Numbered from the stretch's first letter, positions 1 to 8,908 are shown. The stretch is DNA of 55,984 nt from J005 sp964613235 (GCA_964613235.1 CAZTGM010000005.1:1-55984); one strand, 5' to 3'. The notes: generated from the letters alone by a model not told the origin. Translations and numbers: made by a program.

Positions 1-1
1 C

Positions 2-367
2 GGCTGGGAAATCCATTGCGGCGGGAATGGCGGTGTACATGTTGTGGCTACCGAGCTGTTGTGCATTGTCGAAACCGCCGAAGAAGTGGAAGAAATCGTC
101 AAGGCCTATTTGCAGCACTATCGCGAGACCGGGCGGCACAATGAGCGTTGTGCGCCGTGGCAGCAGCGTGTGGGGCTGGAAAGCATCAAGGCGGCCGTGG
201 TTGATGATGTCGATAATCGTAAGGCACTGGTTGAACGTCTGCATCAGTATCTGGTCACGCAGGACAAGGATCCCTGGGTGGAGCGTATCGAGGATGCTGA
301 AAAAGAAAATCTGAAGACATTTACGGAATACAAGCCGATTGAAATTCCGGTAAGGGTGGAAGCGTAA
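2..367 (+). CDS. nirB: Nitrite reductase [NAD(P)H] large subunit, C-terminal end (partial)
   Basis: The frame is open from base 2 and its start lies before the window. The visible 121 residues begin GWEIHCGGNGG and continue with a helical tail typical of the C-terminus of sirohaem/[4Fe-4S] assimilatory nitrite reductases, which reduce nitrite to ammonium in the cytoplasm. The catalytic cysteines and the FAD/NAD domains are upstream and not seen. The TAA stop is 2 nt before nirD, so the two subunits are co-transcribed. The call rests on the conserved tail plus the adjacent nirD and nasA genes. Confidence 0.85.
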   Translation, partial: GWEIHCGGNGGVHVVATELLCIVETAEEVEEIVKAYLQHYRETGRHNERCAPWQQRVGLESIKAAVVDDVDNRKALVERLHQYLVTQDKDPWVERIEDAEKENLKTFTEYKPIEIPVRVEA

Positions 368-369
368 CA

Positions 370-681
370 ATGAGTAACTGGATCGAAGTATGTAAACTGG
401 ATGAAATCCCTAAGTCTGCGGCGCGCACGGTACGTGCCGGTGATACGGTTATCGCCGTATTTCGTTTGAGCGATGATCGTGTGAAGGCGGTGGAAAACCG
501 TTGTCCGCACAAACAGGGACCGTTAGCGGAAGGTATTGTTTCAGGTGATGATATTCTGTGTCCGTTGCATAACTGGCGAATTCATCTGGATTCGGGAGAA
601 GTCGCGCCGCCGGATTCCGGCTGTGTGAAAACCTATGCGGTCAAAGTTGAAGATGGTCAGGTATTGTTGAGTTTGGCATGA
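370..681 (+). CDS. nirD: Nitrite reductase small subunit NirD, Rieske type
   Basis: 103-residue Rieske-fold protein, the small subunit of assimilatory NAD(P)H nitrite reductase. It keeps a full Rieske ligand set: C45-P-H47 and C64-P-L-H67, followed by NW. Some enteric NirD proteins lack these ligands, so this one probably carries a real [2Fe-2S] cluster and belongs to the assimilatory subtype (family knowledge). The start ATG is 2 nt after the nirB stop, and the TGA overlaps the nasA start as ATGA, indicating translational coupling. Confidence 0.93.
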   Translation: MSNWIEVCKLDEIPKSAARTVRAGDTVIAVFRLSDDRVKAVENRCPHKQGPLAEGIVSGDDILCPLHNWRIHLDSGEVAPPDSGCVKTYAVKVEDGQVLLSLA

Positions 682-3353
682 GGCACACGGTTAAAAGTGT
701 CTGTTCCTATTGCGGAACAGGATGTGGCATTCGTTTGGAAACGGATGGCGAGCGTATTATTGCGTTGGCCGGCGATAATCAGCATCCGACCAATCGCGGG
801 AAATTGTGCTCGAAGGGGCGTGAGCTGCATCATACCGTGCGCACGGATGATCGCCTTTTGTATCCGCAGCTGCGCACATCGCTGGATGCGCCGTTTGCGC
901 CGGTGGATTGGGATACGGCACTCGATTTCGGGGCGCAGAAATTTGCGGATATTATTCGTAAGCATGGCCCCGATGCGGTGGCGTTTTATGTCTCCGGCCA
1001 GTTGCTGACGGAAGATTATTATGTGTTCAACAAGCTGATGAAAGGTTTTATTGGCTCGAACAATATTGATACCAATTCGCGTTTGTGTATGTCATCTGCT
1101 GTTGTCGGCTATAAACGTGCCTTTGGCGCCGATGGGCCGCCAACCTGTTATGACGATATCGAACTGGCTGAATCCTATTTTATTATCGGCGCTAATCCGG
1201 CGTATGCTCACCCGATTCTGTTTCGCCGTATGGAAGCGGCCAGGGAAGCCAACCCGAATTTGAAAATCGTCGTCGCTGATCCGCGTCGCACTGATACCTG
1301 CTCCATTGCCGATCTTTATCTGCCTCTGAAAGCCGGTACCGATGTGCCGCTGTTGCAGGCGATGCTCAATGTGATGATCTGGGAAGGTTTGATGGACGAG
1401 CATTATATTGCCGAACACACCAACGGCTTTGAAGCGATTCGGGCGCAAGTTGAGGCGATGAGCCCGCGTAAGGCGGCTGGCATCTGTGGCCTCGATGTTG
1501 CTGATATCGTCAAGGCGGCATTGTGGTTCGCCGAGAATAAAACACTGTCATTCTGGACGATGGGCATGAACCAGTCTACCTCCGGCTCTGATAAAAATAA
1601 CGCCCTGTTGAATCTGCATCTGGCCACGGGGCAAGTCGGCAAGCCCGGCTGCGGCCCGTTTTCACTGACCGGCCAACCCAATGCCATGGGCGGGCGTGAA
1701 GTGGGTGGACTGGCCAATATGCTGGCTGCGCATCGTGATTACACCAATCCGGAACATCGTAAACAGGTGGCAAATTATTGGGGCGTTAAATCTGTTTCTG
1801 AAAAACCGGGTTTAACGGCGACTGAACTGTTTGACGCGCTGGAGGCAGGCTCGGTGAAGGCTGTATGGATCGCCTGCACCAACCCGATCATTTCCATGCC
1901 CGATGCCAGGCGTGCTGAAGCTGCCTTGAAGAAAGCCGAACTGGTGATGCTCTCCGATACATATCACCCGACAGATACCACCCGGTTTGCTCACCTTCTG
2001 TTCCCTGCTGCCGGCTGGGCTGAGAAAGAGGGAACAGTGACCAATTCCGAACGCCGCATCACCCATTTGCAACAAGCTCTACCCGTTGCCGGTGTCAGCA
2101 GGCCTGACTGGAAGATTGTCTCTGACTTTGCCCAGCGTCTGGGCGAGAAACTGGGTCAGAACTGGACAAATGCGTTCGGCTATGAAAACACGGAATCCGT
2201 GTTTAACGAACATCGCGGCCTGACTGCCGGCACAGATATCGATATCACCGGTCTGTCGTATGCGCTGCTGGATGAAGAGGGGCCTCAGCAGTGGCCGTTC
2301 CCAGCTGGTGCAGAGACTGGAAAATCCAGACGATTATATGAAAACGGCCAGTTTGAAACTACTGATGGCAGAGCCAATTTTTTGGATGTGGCCTATCGCC
2401 CGGTGGCGGAGCCCACTGATGATGCATATCCACTCTCGCTCACCACAGGTCGCATCCGCGACCAATGGCATACGATGACCAAAACGGGTTCTGTGCCGTC
2501 ACTAATGCAGCATCTGCCTGTGCCGCAATTGCAAATACATCCTGCTGATGCCGAGGCTCGTAACATTGGTGAAGAAAACCTGGTGCGGGTGGTGTCTCGA
2601 AGGGGGGAAGCTTGCTTGCCGGTTCAAATCAGTCGCGATGTGCGCGAAGGTCTGGTGTTTCTGCCCATGCATTGGGGAGAAATGACCGCGCGAGGTGGTC
2701 GCGCCAACAACCTGACCCAGTCGGTGGTCGACCCCGTTTCCAAAGAGCCGGAATTCAAACATTCAGCAGTGCAGGTGGAACGCTTTGAGCCGGCATGGCG
2801 TGGTATGATGCTGATGGCGGGCCAGAAAATCGCGCTCGGGCGCAAGATGATTGAGGGATACACCTACGGCGTGGTCTCCTGCATGGGCAGTGATCATCCG
2901 GTTACTTCGATTGATTTAGCTTGCACCAAGCCGGTCAAAACAGAACAGTACAAACGCCTCGATCAGATGCTGGAGCAGGGGCAGGTATTTGAAACGTTGA
3001 CCTATTCGGATCGCAAACACGGTATCAATCGCAAGGCGTGGTTAAACGATGGTCGGCTGATTGCCGTGCGCTGGGTGGGTGGCGACATTCATGAAGCACA
3101 ATGGCTACGCAAGCTGATGCTCGAAGGACGCGATGTCGGTGAATTGCGTCCTTACCTGCTGGCACCGGGCGGGCCGGTGAACAAGGAGGATACCAAGGGC
3201 AGGATTATTTGCGCCTGTCTGAATGTGGGTGAACTGGAGCTAAAAGCAACCATTCGCGATGGCGTGGATACGGTGGATGCAATCAAGGCATGTACCATGG
3301 CCGGAACCGGTTGCGGTTCCTGTGTGCCGGAGATCAAGCGCCTGCTAGTCTAA
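678..3353 (+). CDS. nasA: Assimilatory nitrate reductase catalytic subunit (Mo-bisMGD, C-terminal BFD-like domain)
   Basis: 891 residues. The N-terminus has a [4Fe-4S] motif (CSYCGTGCG, then LCSKG about residue 42), followed by the molybdopterin oxidoreductase domain and the MopB C-terminal dinucleotide-binding domain (SLTTGRIRDQWHTMTKTG region). The last 60 residues form a BFD-like [2Fe-2S] domain (CACLNVGE ... GTGCGSCVPE), as in NasA/NarB proteins that take electrons directly. It reduces nitrate to nitrite in the cytoplasm; NirBD then reduces nitrite to ammonium. No separate NADH-binding subunit is seen in the window. Its start overlaps nirD by 4 nt. The downstream molybdate and cofactor genes supply its active site. 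Confidence 0.93.
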   Translation: MRHTVKSVCSYCGTGCGIRLETDGERIIALAGDNQHPTNRGKLCSKGRELHHTVRTDDRLLYPQLRTSLDAPFAPVDWDTALDFGAQKFADIIRKHGPDAVAFYVSGQLLTEDYYVFNKLMKGFIGSNNIDTNSRLCMSSAVVGYKRAFGADGPPTCYDDIELAESYFIIGANPAYAHPILFRRMEAAREANPNLKIVVADPRRTDTCSIADLYLPLKAGTDVPLLQAMLNVMIWEGLMDEHYIAEHTNGFEAIRAQVEAMSPRKAAGICGLDVADIVKAALWFAENKTLSFWTMGMNQSTSGSDKNNALLNLHLATGQVGKPGCGPFSLTGQPNAMGGREVGGLANMLAAHRDYTNPEHRKQVANYWGVKSVSEKPGLTATELFDALEAGSVKAVWIACTNPIISMPDARRAEAALKKAELVMLSDTYHPTDTTRFAHLLFPAAGWAEKEGTVTNSERRITHLQQALPVAGVSRPDWKIVSDFAQRLGEKLGQNWTNAFGYENTESVFNEHRGLTAGTDIDITGLSYALLDEEGPQQWPFPAGAETGKSRRLYENGQFETTDGRANFLDVAYRPVAEPTDDAYPLSLTTGRIRDQWHTMTKTGSVPSLMQHLPVPQLQIHPADAEARNIGEENLVRVVSRRGEACLPVQISRDVREGLVFLPMHWGEMTARGGRANNLTQSVVDPVSKEPEFKHSAVQVERFEPAWRGMMLMAGQKIALGRKMIEGYTYGVVSCMGSDHPVTSIDLACTKPVKTEQYKRLDQMLEQGQVFETLTYSDRKHGINRKAWLNDGRLIAVRWVGGDIHEAQWLRKLMLEGRDVGELRPYLLAPGGPVNKEDTKGRIICACLNVGELELKATIRDGVDTVDAIKACTMAGTGCGSCVPEIKRLLV

Positions 3354-3388
3354 TGCGCCCCTCATCTTTCATCCGGGAGAGAAACAGC

Positions 3389-4681
3389 ATGAAGAAAATG
3401 TACAATCTGATGCTCATGTGCCTGGCCTGGCTGCCTGTTATGGCTGCGGCTGTCGAATGGGATATCAGTGCCGATATCCGTGAACGTTATCAGTCGTTTA
3501 ATAATTTTAATTTCGATACTGCACTGGATAATGATCATTGGGAGTTTGATTCGCGACTGTATATCCGGGCAAAGGCTGACTGGGGGAATGGGTTGAGTGT
3601 TTTCCTGCAGCCGCAGGCAGTGTTGATTCAGGATTATAGCGGGGCGAATGGCATGCAAAACCTCTCCCAGGCAGACCTCCTGCAGGCATATTTGCAATAT
3701 GATCTGGGGCATGTAGCCCTTCGTTTGGGTCGTCAACAACTGGTGTATGGTGATCAGCGTTTGCTGGGGCATCTGGGCTGGAAGGATGTGGCGCGAACCT
3801 TTGATGGTATCAAGGGCATGTACATGTCCGATACGGTGAAAATCGATGTATTTGCCGTGCATCCAGCTGATATTGTGGCCATGACACCGACGCTGTCCAA
3901 TCCGCATGGTCAGTCACTGGTGACTTGGGAGGATCGCCGGCTGATCGGTGTTTATGGCACTTACACGATAGCTCCGAAGAGCGGTATGGATGTCTATTTT
4001 ATTAATTGGCACCACAATCAGCACGCCAGCGAAGGGCAGGGGCGTAATGTGCATACGTTTGGTGCCCGTCTGTTCGGCCAATGGCATGGTATGGATGCGA
4101 CGGCGGAAGCCGTATTTCAAAGCGGCACATGGCTGAATACAGCAGGTGTGCATGCCGCGCAGCGCGCCTCGGCTTATGTCGTCAGGGCAGGCTATACTTT
4201 CGCCGCCTGGAATACGCGATTAGGGGTAGAATATGATTACAGCCCCGGCGATGACAAGACCAATGCGGCAGTCCATAAAAACTTTGTGTTTCCGTTTCAT
4301 ACCAACCATATGCATTATGGTGAGATGGATTTTTTCTCATGGGCTAATATGCAGGATATCCGTTTCTCCCTGAAAACCTCGCCGCTGAAGGGGCTTGCCT
4401 GCATGGCTAATGTGCATTGGCTGTCGCTGGCCGAGGCCAGAGGTGACTGGCTTAATGTCGTGGGGACCAAATCCGTTTTTTCCGGTGCGCCGGGTTATAC
4501 GCAAACCCGGGCGGGAACCGAGGTTGACCTGAAGCTGGTTTACAGGCCTGAAGCTGTGAAAGGGCTGAAACTGGTGGCATTGTATGGCATGTTCAATCCG
4601 GGGGCAGCAGTGGCTGAACGCAACGGGGGCAAATCCGATACAGCCAGTTTTGGCTATGTGTTTGGTCAGTATGTGTTCTAG
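3389..4681 (+). CDS. Outer-membrane porin of the alginate-export (AlgE-like) type
   Basis: 430 residues from the ATG at 3389, chosen because GGGAGAG lies just upstream and the N-terminus is then a good Sec signal peptide (MKKMYNLMLMCLAWLPVMAAA, cleavage before VEW). The mature protein has alternating aromatic/polar strands, a conserved RLGRQQLVYGDQRLLG segment of the alginate_export family, and ends in phenylalanine (GQYVF), the usual signal for the Bam machinery. It sits between nasA and moaA in the nitrate operon, so a role in nitrate or nitrite entry is an inference from context; the substrate is unknown. Confidence 0.72.
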   Translation: MKKMYNLMLMCLAWLPVMAAAVEWDISADIRERYQSFNNFNFDTALDNDHWEFDSRLYIRAKADWGNGLSVFLQPQAVLIQDYSGANGMQNLSQADLLQAYLQYDLGHVALRLGRQQLVYGDQRLLGHLGWKDVARTFDGIKGMYMSDTVKIDVFAVHPADIVAMTPTLSNPHGQSLVTWEDRRLIGVYGTYTIAPKSGMDVYFINWHHNQHASEGQGRNVHTFGARLFGQWHGMDATAEAVFQSGTWLNTAGVHAAQRASAYVVRAGYTFAAWNTRLGVEYDYSPGDDKTNAAVHKNFVFPFHTNHMHYGEMDFFSWANMQDIRFSLKTSPLKGLACMANVHWLSLAEARGDWLNVVGTKSVFSGAPGYTQTRAGTEVDLKLVYRPEAVKGLKLVALYGMFNPGAAVAERNGGKSDTASFGYVFGQYVF

Positions 4682-4696
4682 GTGCGGGTGAACCTG

Positions 4697-5728
4697 ATGG
4701 TTGAAGCAACGCCGCTACATTTTTTCGATGCGCTCCCTGCAGGTGGCGCTTTGGCCGACCGTTTCGGTCGCCGCTTGACCTACCTGCGCATTTCCGTAAC
4801 TGATCGTTGCAATATGCGTTGTGATTATTGCCGCCCGGCACCGGATGCGTACAGGGCGGAAACGTATGAGCAAATTTTGCGTTATGAAGAAATTGAACGC
4901 ATTGTGCGCGTGGCGGCAGGATTAGGAGTGACGAAGTTGCGCCTGACCGGCGGTGAACCGCTGGTCAGGCGGGACCTGTCGCGGCTGGTGGCCAGGCTTG
5001 CATCTGTACCGGGTATTCGTGACCTGTCCATGACGACGAATGCCACGCTACTGGGAAGATATGCGCATGATCTGGCTGTGGCGGGTCTTGGTCGCATTAA
5101 TATCAGCCTGGACAGTCTGAACCCATTGCATTTCCGGACATTAACCGGTGGTGAGTTATCACCTGTTCTGGCTGGTATTCAGGCGGCAAAGGCAGCCGGT
5201 TTGGCACCGATAAAGCTGAATACTGTGCTCATGCGTGGCATCAACGATGATGAGGTAGGCGGGCTGATTGATTTTGCGGTAGCCAATCATGCCACGATTC
5301 GGTTTATCGAACTGATGCCGATGAAGCAGGGCATGGATTGGGAGCAATATTATATCTCCATTGACGAGTTACTACAGCGCGATGATGTGCGTGCGCGTGT
5401 CGATGTGGATGCTGCGCTACAAACAGGCAATATGGCGGCGCGTTATCTGCCTTTGAAAAATGGCAGGGGCGAAGTAGGTTTTATTATGCCGATGTCCGAA
5501 CGCTTTTGTGAAGGCTGCAACCGTTTGCGGTTGACGGCCGATGGTGGTCTGCGTTCCTGCCTGCCTGCCGACCATCAGCTGAATTTGCGCGACCTGATTC
5601 GCCGTGGTGGCAGCGATGAGGATATTCGCGCCGTGTTTTTGCGCTCGGCCATGATCAAGCCGGAAATCGGTGTGTATGATTTCGATGCCAACAACAAAAA
5701 ACGCTCCATGATTCATATCGGCGGATAA
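4697..5728 (+). CDS. moaA: GTP 3',8-cyclase (molybdenum cofactor biosynthesis protein A)
   Basis: Radical-SAM enzyme for the first step of molybdopterin synthesis, GTP to 3',8-cyclo-GTP. The radical-SAM cluster motif is CNMRCDYC; a second C-terminal [4Fe-4S] site is seen in FCEGCNRLRLTADGGLRSC; the protein ends in the conserved GG. I chose the ATG at 4697 (343 residues) because an AGGTG lies about 11 nt upstream; a GTG at 4682, directly after the porin stop, would add five residues. The gene lies 1 nt from the extended modA frame and is part of the nitrate/Mo operon. Confidence 0.93.
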   Translation: MVEATPLHFFDALPAGGALADRFGRRLTYLRISVTDRCNMRCDYCRPAPDAYRAETYEQILRYEEIERIVRVAAGLGVTKLRLTGGEPLVRRDLSRLVARLASVPGIRDLSMTTNATLLGRYAHDLAVAGLGRINISLDSLNPLHFRTLTGGELSPVLAGIQAAKAAGLAPIKLNTVLMRGINDDEVGGLIDFAVANHATIRFIELMPMKQGMDWEQYYISIDELLQRDDVRARVDVDAALQTGNMAARYLPLKNGRGEVGFIMPMSERFCEGCNRLRLTADGGLRSCLPADHQLNLRDLIRRGGSDEDIRAVFLRSAMIKPEIGVYDFDANNKKRSMIHIGG

Positions 5729-5743
5729 GATGAGCTCACTTCA

Positions 5744-5812
5744 CCACAAAGACACGAAGGCACAAAGGAGAACCAAAATGTTCTTTTTCTTTGTGTCTTT
5801 ATGCTTTTGTGG
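5744..5812 (+). repeat. Imperfect inverted repeat of the CCACAAAGACACGAAGG type, overlapping the modA start
   Basis: The left arm at 5744-5767 and the right arm at 5789-5812 pair at 19 of 24 positions around a 21-nt loop. The arms have the CCACAAAGACACGAAGGCAC / CTTTGTG...TTTTGTGG sequence that I recall as a dispersed palindromic repeat in many environmental genomes. Here it spans the 5' end of modA: the loop contains the AGGAG Shine-Dalgarno and the ATG at 5778, and the right arm encodes the hydrophobic core of the signal peptide. Confidence 0.7.
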
Positions 5813-6443
5813 TTCCTTTTCTTATGCCGCTGAGGTACTGACTGTGGCGGTAGCATCCAGTTTGTATCCGACGATGCAGCAAAAGGCCAAAGCGCTTGAA
5901 AAAGAACATCATGTCACGGTTCGGCTGGTGCCGGGGTCTACCGGACGATTGTATAATCAGATCATGCAGGGTGCGCCGTTTGATCTGTTTATTGCGGCTG
6001 ATAAGGAGAGGCCATCCTTATTGATGCATCAGGGCAAGGTGATCGCTCAATATCCAGTTGGTCAGGGTTATCTTGGTGTGAAGGTTGGTAAACAGCTCAT
6101 TTCAGATATCAGTCTCCTGACACATCCATCCATTCGCCACATTGCGGTCGCCAATCCGGATGTTGCGCCCTTTGGTAAAGTCGCCAGAGCTGTGCTGCAA
6201 AAACGAGGGTTTTGGTCTATCTTGAAGCCGAAACTCGTGTATACCCAAAATGCCATGCAGGTTTCGCTGATGGTAGAGAGGGGCCTTGTTGATGCCGGAT
6301 TTGTGCCGCTGGGTTCGCAGCAGGATTCCATCGCAAATATTGATTATCAGGCGGTGTTGTTGAGTGACAAAGCTTTGGCGCGAACGTGGCTGGAAAATTT
6401 CTCGACATCGCAGAAAACAAAACTGGCTTGGCAGCAACACTGA
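5778..6443 (+). CDS. modA: Periplasmic molybdate-binding protein of ABC transporter
   Basis: 221 residues from the ATG at 5778, which has AGGAG 7 nt upstream. Binds molybdate in the periplasm for ModBC. After the signal sequence (MFFFFVSLCFCGSFSYA, probable cleavage before AEV) comes the conserved VAVASSLYPTMQ strand and the GSTGRLYNQIMQGAPFDLFI region of the ModA family. The h-region is encoded by an inverted-repeat element. An alternative ATG at 5730 would add MSSLHHKDTKAQRRTK, giving a basic n-region that is also repeat-encoded; either start is possible. It ends in TGATG shared with modB. Confidence 0.88.
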   Translation: MFFFFVSLCFCGSFSYAAEVLTVAVASSLYPTMQQKAKALEKEHHVTVRLVPGSTGRLYNQIMQGAPFDLFIAADKERPSLLMHQGKVIAQYPVGQGYLGVKVGKQLISDISLLTHPSIRHIAVANPDVAPFGKVARAVLQKRGFWSILKPKLVYTQNAMQVSLMVERGLVDAGFVPLGSQQDSIANIDYQAVLLSDKALARTWLENFSTSQKTKLAWQQH

Positions 6444-7114
6444 TGTTTGAATCACTATTGATCTCCCTGCAGTTGGCTTTGGTGACGACGGTGATCTTAC
6501 TGCTCATCGCATTGCCGCTGGCTTATGTGTTGACATTCAAATCGTTTGTGGGGCGCACTGCGCTGGAGGTTGTGGTGGCTTTGCCGCTGGTGCTTCCGCC
6601 GACGGTGTTGGGTTATTTCGTGCTGGTGATGATTGCGCCGAATTCGTTTCTGGGGGGCATATGGCAGTCGCTGTTTGATAGTTCGCTGGCCTTCTCATTT
6701 TCCGGCATGGTGGTCGCATCGGTGTTGTATAGCTTGCCGTTTGCCGTGCAACCGATACAGCAGGCACTGCGTGCGATTCCGCAAAGCTGGTTGGAGGTGG
6801 CGCGCACGCAAGGCTTGAATTTGAAACAAACGCTGTTGCAGGTGATGTTGCCTGCCGCCAAAGGCGGCCTGCTGGTGGCAGCGGCACTCTCGTTCGCCCA
6901 TACCATGGGGGAATTCGGTGTGGTGCTGATAGTCGGCGGTTCGATTCCGGGTGAAACCAAAGTGGCCAGCATTGCCTTGTTCGATATGGTTGAAATGCAG
7001 CAGTCGGATGAAGCGTGGATACTGGCGCTGATTCTATTGGCAGTGTCGTTCGTGATGTTATCGCTAGTCTATGCGGTCAATCGACAGGAGCTTGATGTGG
7101 GCATGGGTAAATGA
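6443..7114 (+). CDS. modB: Molybdate ABC transporter permease
   Basis: 223-residue inner-membrane permease with about five hydrophobic helices. The ABC coupling (EAA) motif is in the segment RAIPQSWLEVARTQGLNLKQ, and HTMGEFGVVLIVGGSIPGET near the C-terminus is a ModB hallmark. The start ATG at 6443 overlaps the modA stop (TGATG), so no separate SD is needed. An in-frame upstream ATG at 6386 would lie inside modA and is less likely. It passes molybdate from ModA into the cytoplasm, powered by ModC. Confidence 0.92.
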   Translation: MFESLLISLQLALVTTVILLLIALPLAYVLTFKSFVGRTALEVVVALPLVLPPTVLGYFVLVMIAPNSFLGGIWQSLFDSSLAFSFSGMVVASVLYSLPFAVQPIQQALRAIPQSWLEVARTQGLNLKQTLLQVMLPAAKGGLLVAAALSFAHTMGEFGVVLIVGGSIPGETKVASIALFDMVEMQQSDEAWILALILLAVSFVMLSLVYAVNRQELDVGMGK

Positions 7115-7785
7115 ATCACATTCAGATAACAGCCCGGGTTGGTGTATTGGAACTGCAGGTGGATGCGAGTTTTTCGAATGCATTCATCATCATTTCCGGT
7201 GAGAACGGGGCGGGCAAAACAACCTTGCTGCGCTCTCTGGCCGGATTGGAGCCGGCTGACGGGCAATTGCAGTTCGGCGGTAAAACATTTCTGGACAGCT
7301 CTACCGGATTCGCACTGCCACCGCAACAGCGCAAGCTGGGCTGTGTCTGGACGGATCCGGCACTATTGCCCTGGTTGAGCGTCGAAAAGAATGTCGTGCT
7401 GGGGTCGGAATCGGTGGACGAGGCGAGGCTGGAAGAACTGGCCGATATGTTTGAAATCGCGCCGTTGATGCAGTGCAAACCCCACATGCTCTCCAGCGGG
7501 GAGGCGCAGCGGGTGGCTCTGGCTCGCGCTATTTATAAGCGGCCGTCCTTGTTGTTGCTGGATGAGCCCTTTTCAGCTCAGGCGCCTGCCATTCGTCAGC
7601 GTTTGCGATTACGCTTGAAAACCATGCATGAGCGATTGCACATCCCCGTGTTGATGGTTAGTCATGATGCGGAAGATGCACACGTCCTGGCGCAGCAGCA
7701 CTGGCATATGCGGCAAGGCAAGCTGTTGCTGGAAGTGGCGCATTCGAAAACGGACCAGGAGATAGGGCAGGAGATGCAGGTATGA
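7111..7785 (+). CDS. modC: Short molybdate ABC transporter ATPase with degenerate loops
   Basis: 224-residue ABC ATPase starting in the ATGA overlap with modB. Walker A is GENGAGKT (30-37), the signature is LSSGE (127-131), Walker B is LLLLDEP (147-153), and the switch histidine is in VSHDAED. It is much shorter than classic ModC (about 350 residues) and has no TOBE/Mop molybdate-binding domain. Two loops are atypical: where Q-loop glutamine is expected there is T81 (CVWTDP), and the D-loop aspartate is replaced (FSAQA instead of FSALD). Position in modABC makes the role clear; ATPase coupling may be modified. Confidence 0.85.
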   Translation: MNHIQITARVGVLELQVDASFSNAFIIISGENGAGKTTLLRSLAGLEPADGQLQFGGKTFLDSSTGFALPPQQRKLGCVWTDPALLPWLSVEKNVVLGSESVDEARLEELADMFEIAPLMQCKPHMLSSGEAQRVALARAIYKRPSLLLLDEPFSAQAPAIRQRLRLRLKTMHERLHIPVLMVSHDAEDAHVLAQQHWHMRQGKLLLEVAHSKTDQEIGQEMQV

Positions 7786-8258
7786 GCAAACTTACCCACT
7801 TTGACGAATCAGGTCGTGTCCGCATGGTCGATGTGTCAGCCAAGGATGTGACCACACGCATCGCCATTGCCAGCGGTGAAATTCACATGCAACCGGAAAC
7901 ACTGGTTTATATCCAGCAGGGCAAGTTGAAGAAAGGTGATGTGTTGGCAGTGGCTGATGTGGCGGCGGTGATGGGAGCCAAGAAAACCCCCGATTTAATT
8001 CCCATGTGCCATCCTTTGATGCTCTCTGGTATTGATGTGTCATTCAGTGATCTGGAAGAAAACTGTGGCCTGAAAGTCGAAGTATCGGTGAAATGTAATG
8101 GCAAAACCGGCGTGGAGATGGAGGCACTGACCGCTGTCAGCACGGCGCTGTTGACCATTTACGATATGTGCAAGGCGGTGGATAAAGGCATGTACATCAC
8201 AGCCATTCAACTGGAAGAGAAACAGGGCGGAACATCCGGAAGCTGGGTGCGCAAATGA
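7782..8258 (+). CDS. moaC: Cyclic pyranopterin monophosphate synthase
   Basis: 158 residues, full family length. Converts the MoaA product into cyclic pyranopterin monophosphate. Conserved elements seen: MVDVSAKDVTTRIAIASG near the start, PMCHPLMLSGIDVSF in the middle, and EALTAVSTALLTIYDMCKAVDKGM with the catalytic lysine. ATGA overlap with modC at the 5' end and with moaD at the 3' end, so it is co-translated with both. Confidence 0.95.
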   Translation: MSKLTHFDESGRVRMVDVSAKDVTTRIAIASGEIHMQPETLVYIQQGKLKKGDVLAVADVAAVMGAKKTPDLIPMCHPLMLSGIDVSFSDLEENCGLKVEVSVKCNGKTGVEMEALTAVSTALLTIYDMCKAVDKGMYITAIQLEEKQGGTSGSWVRK

Positions 8259-8485
8259 GTGTGAATATTCTCTTCTTTGGCTCGATTGCAGACAGACTTG
8301 GCAAGCGTGCATGTAGTCTGGATATCAGCGACTATATGACCGTTGCAAATGTGGTGGAGGCTGTTGGGTGCGAGGGCATCCAACCGTTGCTTGTGGCGGT
8401 GAATCAGGAGCAGGTGTCAGATATGAGTCTGATTGTGAAAAACGGTGATGAAGTGGCATTGATGCCACCGTTCTCGGGTGGATAG
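8255..8485 (+). CDS. moaD: Molybdopterin synthase sulfur-carrier subunit
   Basis: 76-residue ubiquitin-fold protein ending in the required Gly-Gly (PPFSGG), whose terminal glycine is thiocarboxylated and donates sulfur to cyclic pyranopterin in the MoaD-MoaE complex. Start overlaps the moaC stop (ATGA), and moaE begins at the next base after its TAG. Length and C-terminus are typical. Confidence 0.93.
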   Translation: MSVNILFFGSIADRLGKRACSLDISDYMTVANVVEAVGCEGIQPLLVAVNQEQVSDMSLIVKNGDEVALMPPFSGG

Positions 8486-8908
8486 ATGAATCCCGTTCGT
8501 ATTCAGCAGGATGACTTCTCTATCGGAGCCGAAGTGGATGCGCTGCGGGCGATATCCAAACGCATTGGCGGCATTGCGACGTTTCTCGGGTGTGCTCGTG
8601 ATTTTTCCGGGGGGTGCGATGTGTCGGCGATTACCTTTGAGCAGTATGCAGGCATGGCGGAGACAGCAATGCGGGCGTTGCGAACAGAGGCGTTGGCGAA
8701 GTTTGATATTATCGAAGCTCGCATCATTCATCGCGTCACAACTGTGCATGCCGGTGATCAGATTGTGTTGATTGTGGTTGGGGCGGAGCATCGTGCGCCT
8801 GCCATTGACGCATGTCGCTGGATCATTGATACCATGAAACAGCGCGTTCCGATTTGGAAAAAAGAGGTGACGGCGGATGGTGAGATATGGGTGACGCAGC
8901 ACCCATGA
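8486..8908 (+). CDS. moaE: Molybdopterin synthase catalytic subunit
   Basis: 140 residues. Large subunit of molybdopterin synthase, which inserts two sulfurs into cyclic pyranopterin. Conserved segments: GGIATFLGCARDF, a central IIHRVTTVHAGDQIVLIVVGAEHR and the catalytic WKKE near residue 130. GGTGG in the end of moaD lies 4 nt upstream of the ATG and may serve as SD. It overlaps mobB at the 3' end. Confidence 0.94.
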   Translation: MNPVRIQQDDFSIGAEVDALRAISKRIGGIATFLGCARDFSGGCDVSAITFEQYAGMAETAMRALRTEALAKFDIIEARIIHRVTTVHAGDQIVLIVVGAEHRAPAIDACRWIIDTMKQRVPIWKKEVTADGEIWVTQHP

